Origin: Streptomyces taklimakanensis
GTDB lineage: Bacteria > Actinomycetota > Actinomycetes > Streptomycetales > Streptomycetaceae
Assembly (NCBI RefSeq): GCF_009709575.1
Contig: NZ_WIXO01000001.1
Span: forward strand, 1,488,001-1,552,000
Direction: 5' to 3'
Length of the DNA stretch: 64,000 nucleotides
Each line of letters starts with the position of its first letter. The first letter of the stretch is position 1. Below are positions 43,459 through 51,433 of the stretch, piece after piece. The position numbers were made by a program, and so were the translations under genes. The notes beneath the pieces were generated by a model. That model had not been told where the DNA came from. It searched no databases and saw only the letters and a program-made list of their open reading frames with translations.

Positions 43459-45158
43459 TCCGTTTCGACCAGGTCTCCGTCACCTACGAGGGTGCCGTCG
43501 CGCCCGCTCTGCACGGTGTGGACCTCACCGTCGACGAGGGCGAGCTGATGCTGGTCGTCGGCCCGTCCGGCACCGGCAAGTCCACGCTGCTGGGCGCCGT
43601 CTCCGGACTCGTGCCGCACTTCACCGGCGGCACCCTGCACGGCCGGGTCACCGTCGACGGCCGCGACACCCGCGACCACCGGCCGCGCGAACTGGCCGAC
43701 GTGGTGGGCACGGTGGGCCAGGACCCCCTCGCGCACTTCGTCACCGACACCGTCGAGGACGAACTCGCCTACGGCATGGAATGCCTCGGCCTGCCCGCCG
43801 ACACCATGCGGCGCCGCGTCGAGGAGACCCTGGACCTGCTGGGCCTGGCCGAACTGCGCGAACGTCCCCTGGCCACCCTCTCGGGCGGACAGATGCAGCG
43901 CGTCGCCATCGGCTCGGTGCTCACCACCCACCCGAGGGCGCTGGTTCTGGACGAGCCGACCTCCGCGCTGGACCCGGCCGCCGCCGAGGAGGTGCTCGCG
44001 GTGCTCCAGCGCCTCGTCCACGACCTGGGCACCACCGTGCTGATGGCCGAGCACCGGCTGGAGCGCGTGGTGCAGTACGCCGACCGGGTGCTGCTGCTGC
44101 CCGCGCCGGGCGCCGCGCCCGTGGTGGGCGGTCCGGCCGAGGTGATGGCGCTCTCGCCGGTCCACCCGCCGGTGGTCGCCCTGGGCCGGCTGGCGGGCTG
44201 GTCGCCGCCGCCCCTGTCGGTGCGCGACGCCCGCCGCCGGGCCGCCGGGCTGCGGGAGCGGCTGGCCCCCCTCGTCCCCGACCCCACCCCGGCGCCGGGC
44301 GGCGCGCCGGCGTCCGCGCCCGACGGGGCGCCGCTGGTCGAGGTCGCCTCGCTGGCCGTCCGCCGCGGCCGGAACCCCGTCCTGCACGGCGTGGACCTGA
44401 CGGTGCGGCCGGGCGAGACGGTGGCGCTGATGGGCCGCAACGGCGCCGGCAAGTCCACTTTGTTGGGCGCCCTGGTCGGGATGCACGAGCCGGCGCGCGG
44501 CCGGGTGCTCCTCGGCGGCGCCTCCACCGACGCCTCCACCGGCGCGTCCGGCGGTCGGGTCGTCCCGCACCGCACTCGGCCCGGCGAGTTGGTGCGCCAC
44601 GTGGGCCTGGTCCCGCAGGATCCCCGCGACCTGCTGTACACGGACACCGTCGCCGCCGAGTGCGCCGCCGCCGACCGGGACGCGGGCGCCGAACCCGGAA
44701 CCTGCCGCTCCCTGGTCTCCTCGCTGCTGCCGGACGTGCCCGACGGTACGCATCCGCGCGACCTGTCCGAGGGCCAGCGCCTGGCGCTGGCCCTGGCCGT
44801 CGTCCTCACCGCCGCTCCGCCGCTGCTGCTCCTGGACGAGCCGACCCGCGGCCTGGACTACGCGGCCAAGGAGCGGCTGACGGGCGTACTGCGTTCCCTG
44901 GCCGCCGAAGGCCACGCCATCGTCCTGGCCACCCATGACGTCGAACTGGCCGCCGAACTCGCCCACCGCGTGGTCGTCCTGGCCGACGGCGAGGTGGTGG
45001 CGGACGGGCCGTCCGCCGAGGTCGTCACCTCCTCCCCCGCCTTCGCCCCGCAGGTGGCCAAGGTCCTCGCTCCCCAGCCCTGGCTCACCGTCGGCCGGGT
45101 GCGGGCGGCCCTGGAACGGGCGGAGGAGACGGGGCGGACGGAGGGAGGCGCCGCGTGA
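43455..45158 (+). CDS. ECF transporter fused ATP-binding (A1A2) component
   Basis: A 567-residue protein with two complete ABC ATPase domains. Domain 1: Walker A GPSGTGKST (residues 36-44), signature LSGGQ (142-146), Walker B LVLDEPTSALD. Domain 2: Walker A GRNGAGKST (327-335), a variant signature LSEGQ (about 437-441), Walker B LLLLDEPTRGLD. Both powerhouse domains are therefore on one chain, replacing separate EcfA and EcfA'. ATG overlaps the T gene stop by 4 bases. It would hydrolyse ATP to topple the S component and move its vitamin inward. Confidence 0.93.
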   Translation: MIRFDQVSVTYEGAVAPALHGVDLTVDEGELMLVVGPSGTGKSTLLGAVSGLVPHFTGGTLHGRVTVDGRDTRDHRPRELADVVGTVGQDPLAHFVTDTVEDELAYGMECLGLPADTMRRRVEETLDLLGLAELRERPLATLSGGQMQRVAIGSVLTTHPRALVLDEPTSALDPAAAEEVLAVLQRLVHDLGTTVLMAEHRLERVVQYADRVLLLPAPGAAPVVGGPAEVMALSPVHPPVVALGRLAGWSPPPLSVRDARRRAAGLRERLAPLVPDPTPAPGGAPASAPDGAPLVEVASLAVRRGRNPVLHGVDLTVRPGETVALMGRNGAGKSTLLGALVGMHEPARGRVLLGGASTDASTGASGGRVVPHRTRPGELVRHVGLVPQDPRDLLYTDTVAAECAAADRDAGAEPGTCRSLVSSLLPDVPDGTHPRDLSEGQRLALALAVVLTAAPPLLLLDEPTRGLDYAAKERLTGVLRSLAAEGHAIVLATHDVELAAELAHRVVVLADGEVVADGPSAEVVTSSPAFAPQVAKVLAPQPWLTVGRVRAALERAEETGRTEGGAA

Positions 45159-46039
45159 GCGACGGCACCGTCCCCGGTGGGAGCGGGACCGGGACCGGCG
45201 CCCGCGCACGGCCCGTACGGCTCGGTCCGCGCTCCGTCGCGGCCCTGGCCCTGGTCTCGGCCGTCGGGGTCGCCGCCTTCGGTTGGCCGCTGCTGGCCGA
45301 CTCCGCCTCCGGCCTGGCCCACTCGGGGGACGCGCCCTGGTTGTTCGCGCTGCTGATGCCGCTGCTGTTGGCCGTGGCGGTGGCGACCGTCGCCGACACC
45401 GGCCTGGGCGCCAAGGCCGTGGCGATGCTGGGCGTGCTGGCCGCCGCGGGCGCCGCGCTGCGCCCGCTGGGGGCGGGCACGGCGGGGCTGGAGCCGATGT
45501 TCTTCCTGATGGTGCTCTCCGGGCGGGTGCTGGGGCCGGGGTTCGGCTTCGTCCTGGGCGCGCTGTCGATGTTCGCCTCCGCCCTGCTGACCGGTGGCGT
45601 CGGGCCGTGGATGCCGTTCCAGATGCTGACGATGGGGTGGGTGGCGATGGGCGCGGGCCTGCTGCCCGGCCCCCACCGGCTGCGGGGGCGGGCGGAGTTG
45701 GCGATGCTCGCCGCGTACGGAGCGGTGGCGGCGGTGCTGTACGGCGTGGTGATGAACCTCCAGGGCTGGCCGTACATCACCGGTATGGCCACCGGCATCT
45801 CGCACGTTCCCGACGATCCGCTGGAGGTGAAGCTCGCCAAGTTCGCCGCCTACGTCCTGGCCACGTCGTTGGGGTGGGACCTGCCGCGCGCGCTGTTGAC
45901 CGTGGTGCTCACCCTGACCTTGGGCGGCGCGGTGCTGCGCGCGCTGCGCCGGGCCACGCGGCGGGCGGCGTTCGACGCCCCAAGAGCGTTCCCCGGTACT
46001 CCGTTTGAGGGAGACAAGAGCGGCAATCCGGACGAGTGA
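45155..46039 (+). CDS. ECF transporter substrate-binding (S) component, CbrT-like
   Basis: A 294-residue integral membrane protein with about six helices (SVAALALVSAVGVAAFGWPLLAD; LFALLMPLLLAVAVATVAD; AVAMLGVLAAAGAALRPLG; FLMVLSGRVLGPGFGFVLGALSMFASALL; MLTMGWVAMGAGLL). The sequence RPLGAGTAGLEPMFFLMVLSGRVLGPGFGF matches the group of S components proposed for cobalamin. Its last place in a riboswitch-controlled operon supports that assignment. GTG overlaps the ATPase stop by 4 bases. Binding has not been shown. Confidence 0.85.
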   Translation: MSDGTVPGGSGTGTGARARPVRLGPRSVAALALVSAVGVAAFGWPLLADSASGLAHSGDAPWLFALLMPLLLAVAVATVADTGLGAKAVAMLGVLAAAGAALRPLGAGTAGLEPMFFLMVLSGRVLGPGFGFVLGALSMFASALLTGGVGPWMPFQMLTMGWVAMGAGLLPGPHRLRGRAELAMLAAYGAVAAVLYGVVMNLQGWPYITGMATGISHVPDDPLEVKLAKFAAYVLATSLGWDLPRALLTVVLTLTLGGAVLRALRRATRRAAFDAPRAFPGTPFEGDKSGNPDE

Positions 46040-46075
46040 CAGCCCGAGCAAGGGGACACTCGTGGAAGGCGAGCC

Positions 46076-46819
46076 ATGTCCACAGGCTTGATCATCACTC
46101 TGATCGTGGCGGCGGTCGCCGTCCTCGCACTCGTCCTGCTGTTCAGCGGCAGGATGGGCGGCCGGCAGTCGGTGAAGCGCCGGTTCGGCCCCGAGTACGA
46201 GCGGACCGTCGCCCAGCACGGCGGCGACACGAAAGCCGCCGAACGGGAGTTGCGGGAGCGGCTCCGGCGCCACGGTGACGTGCGGCAGCGGCCGTTGGCA
46301 CCGCAGGAGCGCGAACGGTACGCCGCCCGGTGGGCCGCCGTGCAGGAGCGGTTCGTCGAGTCGCCCGTCGAGGCGGTCGTCGAGGCGGACCGGTTGCTGG
46401 ACCGGCTGACCGAGGCGCGCGGCTTCCCGGGCGACGGGTTCGACGAGCGGGTCTCCGCGCTCTCCGTCCACCACCCCCGGCGCGTGCAGGGGTACCGCGA
46501 GGTGCACGCGGTGGCCGTCCTCGCCCGCGAGGGCCAGGCGGACACCGAGCGACTGCGCGAAGCCCTGGTGCACGCCCGTGCCCTGTACGAGGATCTCGTC
46601 GAACCGTCCGCGGACGACCGTGCCGACGACCGTGCCGACAAGCACGTCGGTGGGCGTCCGCACGGAGTCGACGGCTCCCCCGACGGCTCCCCCGACGGTC
46701 ACCGCGGCCATGACGGTTCCCGCCTCGACGGCGAGCCTCGACACCACGGCCGACTGGCCGAGAAGCTGCACGTCACCCGCGCCGCGCACCGTCACGACGC
46801 CCCCAGGAGGAGCGCATGA
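46076..46819 (+). CDS. Membrane-anchored hypothetical protein with FVESP-x-x-AVVEAD domain
   Basis: A 247-residue protein. Residues 3-25 form one membrane helix (GLIITLIVAAVAVLALVLLF). A helical region follows (SVKRRFGPEYERTVAQHGGDTKAAERELRERLRRH; RWAAVQERFVESPVEAVVEADRLLDRLTEARGFP). The C-terminus is a low-complexity Asp/Arg/His/Gly tail with short tandem repeats at DNA level. The ATG follows GGAAGG. Its central domain is shared with the next gene product. Function unknown. It may be part of the ECF transcription unit, 36 bases downstream. Confidence 0.75.
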   Translation: MSTGLIITLIVAAVAVLALVLLFSGRMGGRQSVKRRFGPEYERTVAQHGGDTKAAERELRERLRRHGDVRQRPLAPQERERYAARWAAVQERFVESPVEAVVEADRLLDRLTEARGFPGDGFDERVSALSVHHPRRVQGYREVHAVAVLAREGQADTERLREALVHARALYEDLVEPSADDRADDRADKHVGGRPHGVDGSPDGSPDGHRGHDGSRLDGEPRHHGRLAEKLHVTRAAHRHDAPRRSA

Positions 46820-47304
46820 CCACTCCCCACCGGACCGGACCGGTCCACACGCCCGACGGAACCGACGGCCGCTCCCGCCCCCCGGTGGTCGACGAACGGG
46901 ACGGCGCCGTGACGCCTCCCCTCCCCGGGCGGGACGGCACGTACGGCACCCGTGACGCGTCCGCCCCGACCCCGCTCGACACGGGTGACGGCGCGACCGG
47001 CGCGACCGGCCCCGGCGACGCACACGACACGCTGCTCTCGGCCGACGAGCGCGAGGAGTTCGCCCGGCGCATGCACCAGGCGGTGAAGGAGTTCGTCGAC
47101 GGCCCCCGGCGCTCGGTCGAGGAGGCGGACGCCCTCTTCGAGGACATCACCCGCCGCATCGAAGCGATCATCACCGACCGGCACCACGGGCTGCGCGCGT
47201 CCTGGCACGGACGGGACGGCCGGGAGGGCGCGGCGGAGACGGAGGAACTGCGCAACGTCCTGCGGCACTACCGGGACGCCGCGGAGCGACTGCTGCGGTT
47301 GTGA
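46816..47304 (+). CDS. Cytoplasmic hypothetical protein sharing a domain with its neighbour
   Basis: A 162-residue protein coupled by ATGA overlap to the gene upstream. The first 70 residues are polar and probably disordered. The C-terminal half reads FARRMHQAVKEFVDGPRRSVEEADALFEDITRRIEAI, which parallels RWAAVQERFVESPVEAVVEADRLLDRLTEARGF of the upstream product. Then LRNVLRHYRDAAERLLRL ends the chain. Function unknown; the pair may form heterodimers with one partner at the membrane. Confidence 0.72.
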   Translation: MTTPHRTGPVHTPDGTDGRSRPPVVDERDGAVTPPLPGRDGTYGTRDASAPTPLDTGDGATGATGPGDAHDTLLSADEREEFARRMHQAVKEFVDGPRRSVEEADALFEDITRRIEAIITDRHHGLRASWHGRDGREGAAETEELRNVLRHYRDAAERLLRL

Positions 47305-47336
47305 GACACGACGACGGGAACGGGCGAGGCGGACCG

Positions 47337-47366
47337 CGGCCCCTCCACCCACGGGTGGAGGGGCCG
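47337..47366. terminator. Hairpin between convergent genes
   Basis: CGGCCCCTCCACCC (47337-47350) pairs perfectly with GGGTGGAGGGGCCG (47353-47366), between genes ending at 47304 and 47399. Confidence 0.8.
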
Positions 47367-47398
47367 TCGAGGAGCGCCCACCGGGGCGGCCCCTCCGG

Positions 47399-49546
47399 TC
47401 ACCGGGCCACTCCGGCACGCCGGCTCCCGTCCCCCTCCGCCGGGACGGCCCCTCCCGCTCCGGTGGCGGCGTTCCGGGCCGGGACGCCCGGGACTGCCCC
47501 GCCGTCCGCGGTGTCCGCCGCCGGTCGCGCGGCGGGGACGCCCGGCTTCCCGCCGCGCGACCGCGCCCCCGCCACCACCTCCGTCACCCCTTCCGTCGCC
47601 GCCTCCCGTGGCCCCGCCCCGCGTCCCGCGGGACCGTGGCGGAACCAGAGCAGGGTGAGACCGACACCGGCCGCGACCACCACCGCGCCGCCCACGGCGT
47701 CCAACAGGTAGTGGTTGGCGGTGCCCATCACCACCACCGTGGTCAACAGCGGGTGGAGAGCGCCGAGCACCCGCAGCCACACGTTCGGGGCGAGACGGAC
47801 GACGACCACCGCGCACCACAGCGACCAGCCCACGTGCAGCGAGGGCATCGCCGCGTACTGGTTGGATATGCCGGTCAGTACGCCGAAGTCGGGATCGTCG
47901 AAGTCCTGCGGGCCGTGCGCGGTGTCGATGTAGCCCAGGCCCGGCATCAGGCGCGGCGGCGCCAACGGGTAGAGCCAGAAGCCGACCAGCCCCAACAGGG
48001 TGGCGAAGGACAACGAGGTGCGGGCCCAGCGGTAGGCGAGCGGACGGCGCGCGTACAGCCAGGCGAGCAGGACGATGGGCACCAGGAAGTGGAGGCCGGA
48101 GTAGTAGGCGTTCATGCCCGACTCCAGCCAGGGTGTTCTCGCCACCGCGTGGTTGAGCGCGTGCTCCACGTCGATTCCGAGGGCGTCCTCGATCTCCAGG
48201 ATCCGCCGGCCGTGCGACTCGGCGAGGTCACGGCCGTCCGGCGCCAGGGAGCGGACGAGCGAGTAGAGCCAGTAGCCGACCCGGATGAGCAGCAACTCCA
48301 GCATCAGGTTGGGCCGGCTGAACGGACCGGAGCGCTCGGGAGCGTCCCACAGCGGGGAGCGCGGGGAGACGAAGGGCAGGACGCAGGCCGCCAACAGGGC
48401 GGCGATCAGCGGCGCGTTCTCCCCCAGCGGGGTCAGGACGGCGATGTGGGGGACCAGCGCGGTGCCGTCGAGCGTCATCACCAGCACCAGGAAGACCGGC
48501 CACACCAGTCGGTCGCCGGAGCGGCGGCCCACCCGGCCGACGGCGGCGAGCAGGATCCACACCTGCTGGTGCTGCCAGGCGGTGGGCGACACGGCGACGG
48601 CGACGCAGCCGGTGACGGCGGCGGCGAGCAGGAGCTGGCCGTCCAGCGCGTACCGGGCGGCCCTGCGCACTCCGAGCACCGCCACCGCCCCGGCCAGGAC
48701 GACGAACAGCGCGATCTCGACCGGGCCCGCGAGCCCGAGCCGCAGCAGCAGCCCGTGCAGGGACTGGTTGGCCGTCGCGTCGGCGGGGGCGCCCAGCCCG
48801 GCCCCCGCGACGTGGTGGACCCAGTACGTCCAGGAGTCGGACGGCAGGGCGGCCCAGGCCAGCGCGGTGCACCCGCCGAAGACCCCGACCGAGACGGCCG
48901 CGGCCCGGCGCCTGCCGGTCAGCCACAGCAACGGGGCGAAGAGCAGCACGGTGGGCTGGAGCGCCGCGGCCAGCCCGACGGCGGCGCCCGCGCCGCGCGG
49001 CAGGCGCGCGGCGTACAGCAGGCCGCAGAGCGCGAGCAGCACCGGGATGATGCTGGTCTGGCCGAGGTGGAAGGTGTTGCGCACCGGCACCGAGAGCACC
49101 AGCAGGATGATCGCCACCGGGGCGGCCGCCGTCCGGGTGAGCCGGGTGCTCGGTCCGGGCAGGGCGCGTACGGCCACGACGCCGAGCGCGGCGACGAGCA
49201 GCAGGGTGCCGAAGGTCCAGGTGACGCCGAGGACCTGCTCGGCGGCGTCGGTCAGCGGTCCGAGGACCACCCCGGAGAACGGTGTCCCGGTGAACGCGCC
49301 GTCGCCCTCGTAGAGGGGGCCGCTGACCTCCAGGACGCCCTGCTCCCCGATCCAGGCGTCGAGGTCGACCAGGCGTTCGCCCGGCGGCTGCCGCAGTACC
49401 GCGGCGGCCTGGCGCGCGGCCAACGCGAGCGCCAGGAGCCACAGGGCCACCAGCGCCACCACGCCGCGCGACTCCCACGGCTGTGTACCCGGCGGCGTAC
49501 CCGGCGGTGTACCCGGTGCCGTATCGCGCCCCTCCGTGCCCACCAC
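47399..49546 (-). CDS. Bifunctional GT87 glycosyltransferase / PAP2 phosphatase-like membrane protein
   Basis: A protein of about 715 residues with two integral membrane modules. The N-terminal 420 residues are a polytopic GT-C mannosyltransferase-like unit of the GT87 (DUF2029) type (PVRNTFHLGQTSIIPVLLALCGLLYAARL; SPTAWQHQQVWILLA). The C-terminal 270 residues are PAP2-like, with YAAMPSLHVGWSLW and GTANHYLLDAVGG forming the phosphatase/transferase active-site motifs. Related fusions are thought to act on polyprenyl-linked sugars or inositol lipids; the reaction is inferred. The GTG at 49546 follows GGGGGGA; a GTG at the next codon is equivalent. A Gly/Ala/Arg-rich tail of about 60 residues ends it. 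Confidence 0.82.
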   Translation of the reverse strand: MVGTEGRDTAPGTPPGTPPGTQPWESRGVVALVALWLLALALAARQAAAVLRQPPGERLVDLDAWIGEQGVLEVSGPLYEGDGAFTGTPFSGVVLGPLTDAAEQVLGVTWTFGTLLLVAALGVVAVRALPGPSTRLTRTAAAPVAIILLVLSVPVRNTFHLGQTSIIPVLLALCGLLYAARLPRGAGAAVGLAAALQPTVLLFAPLLWLTGRRRAAAVSVGVFGGCTALAWAALPSDSWTYWVHHVAGAGLGAPADATANQSLHGLLLRLGLAGPVEIALFVVLAGAVAVLGVRRAARYALDGQLLLAAAVTGCVAVAVSPTAWQHQQVWILLAAVGRVGRRSGDRLVWPVFLVLVMTLDGTALVPHIAVLTPLGENAPLIAALLAACVLPFVSPRSPLWDAPERSGPFSRPNLMLELLLIRVGYWLYSLVRSLAPDGRDLAESHGRRILEIEDALGIDVEHALNHAVARTPWLESGMNAYYSGLHFLVPIVLLAWLYARRPLAYRWARTSLSFATLLGLVGFWLYPLAPPRLMPGLGYIDTAHGPQDFDDPDFGVLTGISNQYAAMPSLHVGWSLWCAVVVVRLAPNVWLRVLGALHPLLTTVVVMGTANHYLLDAVGGAVVVAAGVGLTLLWFRHGPAGRGAGPREAATEGVTEVVAGARSRGGKPGVPAARPAADTADGGAVPGVPARNAATGAGGAVPAEGDGSRRAGVAR

Positions 49547-49727
49547 GCCCCGTATCCCCCCAGGTTCCGCTGTGTTCCTCCCGTCCGCCGCGCCCCCGGC
49601 GCGATGGACGTCCGCGTGAACGCGGATGTGCACATCATCTCCGACGGGTCGGACGCACGACACCGCGAGGACACCTGAGCGTGGCCCCGGACGGGCCCCG
49701 ACGGCGCCCGGGAGGCACGATGGGTGC

Positions 49728-50066
49728 ATGAGCATCGTGAAGATCAACGCCCTGACCGTCCCCGCCGAGCAGCGTGAGGTGCTGGAGCGGAGGTTCGCCT
49801 CCCGCGCCGGGGTCGTGGAGAGCTCCGACGGGTTCGAGTGGTTCGAGCTCCTCCGGCCGCTGGAGGGGACCGACCGGTACCTCGTCTACACCCGCTGGCG
49901 TGACGAGGCGGCCTTCCAGGCGTGGATGGAGGGCCCGATGAAGGCCGCCCACCAGGGCGGTGGGGCGGGTGCCGGCCGGCGCCCGGCGGCCGACGACTCC
50001 ACCGTCTGGACCTTCGAGGTCGTCCAGCAGGCCGGTCCGAAGCCGGAGGGCGCCTCCGGAGACTGA
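49728..50066 (+). CDS. Antibiotic-biosynthesis-monooxygenase (ABM) family protein
   Basis: A 112-residue dimeric alpha+beta barrel protein. It opens SIVKINALTVPAEQREVLERRFASRAGVVESSDGFEWFELLRP and continues RYLVYTRWRDEAAFQAWMEGPMKAAH, which is close to heme-degrading monooxygenases such as MhuD/IsdG, including a conserved histidine before the C-terminal helix. It could degrade heme or oxidise a small aromatic. A four-codon minicistron (ATG at 49720) with the better-spaced ribosome binding site ends over this ATG. Confidence 0.8.
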   Translation: MSIVKINALTVPAEQREVLERRFASRAGVVESSDGFEWFELLRPLEGTDRYLVYTRWRDEAAFQAWMEGPMKAAHQGGGAGAGRRPAADDSTVWTFEVVQQAGPKPEGASGD

Positions 50067-50219
50067 CCCCCCGTCGAGTCCGGTCGCCCCGCCGGGACGC
50101 GCGGGGCGACCGGCGGGGCCGACGCGCGCGGCCCCGGTCGTACGCGGGAAACCGGGGGCGAAGTGGGGGCAGGGGCGTCCAGTAACCTCTGTGGCATTTC
50201 CGAGGGAGGGGAGCCCACC

Positions 50220-51260
50220 GTGGCGGAAGCACCTGTCTGTCCCATATGCCGACAACCCGCCGACGACTCGGGCCGAGCCGGTTGCCGGTGCGCCGGCGCC
50301 GGGGCGCTGCCCCGGCCGGTGACCCGGCCCGACCAGGGGCCGAACCCGGCCGACCTGGCGATGTTCCCGGAAGACCCGGGCCGGGCGGACGGTGACACCG
50401 CCCCCCTGCCGGTCGTGGACGTCGGCGCTCCCCCAGGGCCCGACGCGGCCCCGGAGCCCGGCGCTCCCCCAGGGCCCGACGCGGCCCCGGAGCCCGACGC
50501 CCCCGCGGAACCCGACGCCCCCGCGGAGCCGAAGCCGCGCCGCCGCGTCGGGCGGGGCATGGTGCTCGCGGTGGGCACCACCACACTGGCCGTGGTGGGT
50601 TCGGGCGCGCTGGCCGTGGGTCTGTTCACCCAGGGCGGCGACCCCTTCGACGAGGCCCGGTTCGACGGCCGGGCGGGCGCGCCGACCGCCGTCCTCCCCG
50701 CCGACGAGGGGAGGGGGGAGTCGCCCGGCGCGAGCCCGGAGGGGACCGCCTCCCCCTCCGCGTCGCCGTCGGGGTCCACCACGCCGTCCACGAGCCCGTC
50801 GGCCTCCGCCTCGTCCTCGGTCTCCGCCGGTTCCTCGTCCACCGCTCCGCCGGTCTCCGGCTCCTCCGATTCCGCCGCCTCCCCCGACTCTCCCGACTCC
50901 TCCGCCCCTTCCGACCACTCGTCCTCCACCGCGCCGGCCGGAGCCGGCCCGGGCGACGACGAGGACCGGGACGGCGGGGACGGCCGGGACGGGGAGGAGC
51001 CCCGGAGCGGGGACGGCGGCGGATCGCCGGTGCTGCGCGAGGGCGACACCGGCCCGCAGGTCGCCGAGCTCCAGTACCGGCTGCGCCAGACGTACGCCTA
51101 CCGCGGTGAGATCGACGGCCGCTACGACGACGAGGTCCGCGACGGGGTGGCCAGGTTCCAGGAGTGGTACGGGGTGCGCGGCGACCCGGAGGGGGTCTAC
51201 GGCCCGAACACCCGCCGGGCGCTGGAGGGCGCCACCGACGGGCGTCGCGGGAGGCGCTGA
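50220..51260 (+). CDS. Membrane protein with zinc-ribbon-like N-terminus and peptidoglycan-binding domain
   Basis: A 346-residue protein. The N-terminus reads CPICRQPADDSGRAGCRC, a small cysteine cluster likely to bind zinc in the cytoplasm. A Pro/Ala/Asp linker with duplicated segments follows, then a membrane helix at about 117-140 (MVLAVGTTTLAVVGSGALAVGLF). Outside, a 130-residue Ser/Thr/Pro linker leads to a PG_binding_1 domain (LREGDTGPQVAELQYRLRQTYAYRGEIDGRYDDEVRDGVARFQEWYG). GTG follows GAGGGAGGGGAG. It may tether the membrane to the wall; no catalytic domain is present. Confidence 0.8.
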   Translation: MAEAPVCPICRQPADDSGRAGCRCAGAGALPRPVTRPDQGPNPADLAMFPEDPGRADGDTAPLPVVDVGAPPGPDAAPEPGAPPGPDAAPEPDAPAEPDAPAEPKPRRRVGRGMVLAVGTTTLAVVGSGALAVGLFTQGGDPFDEARFDGRAGAPTAVLPADEGRGESPGASPEGTASPSASPSGSTTPSTSPSASASSSVSAGSSSTAPPVSGSSDSAASPDSPDSSAPSDHSSSTAPAGAGPGDDEDRDGGDGRDGEEPRSGDGGGSPVLREGDTGPQVAELQYRLRQTYAYRGEIDGRYDDEVRDGVARFQEWYGVRGDPEGVYGPNTRRALEGATDGRRGRR

Positions 51261-51302
51261 GCGGAGATCGGAGGACCGACACGTAGCCGGGGGTGGCGCG
51301 AA

Positions 51303-51344
51303 GGCGGACCGCTTTGTATCGTGGAGGAACAAAGTGGTTCCGCC
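51303..51344 (+). promoter_or_regulatory. Long hairpin with GGAGG in its loop
   Basis: GGCGGACCGCTTTGT (51303-51317) pairs with ACAAAGTGGTTCCGCC (51329-51344) with one bulged T and one G-T pair. The 11-base loop ATCGTGGAGGA holds GGAGG. It begins 43 bases after one stop and ends 90 bases before the HAD gene ATG, so it may terminate the former or shape the leader of the latter. Confidence 0.55.
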
Positions 51345-51433
51345 CGTTCCCCGTTCCTCCCTGACGAACGGCCTCCCTGACCGGCGGGCGGAGCCACTGT
51401 CCTCTTCCCGGTCCGTCCCTGGAGTCGCGCGCC

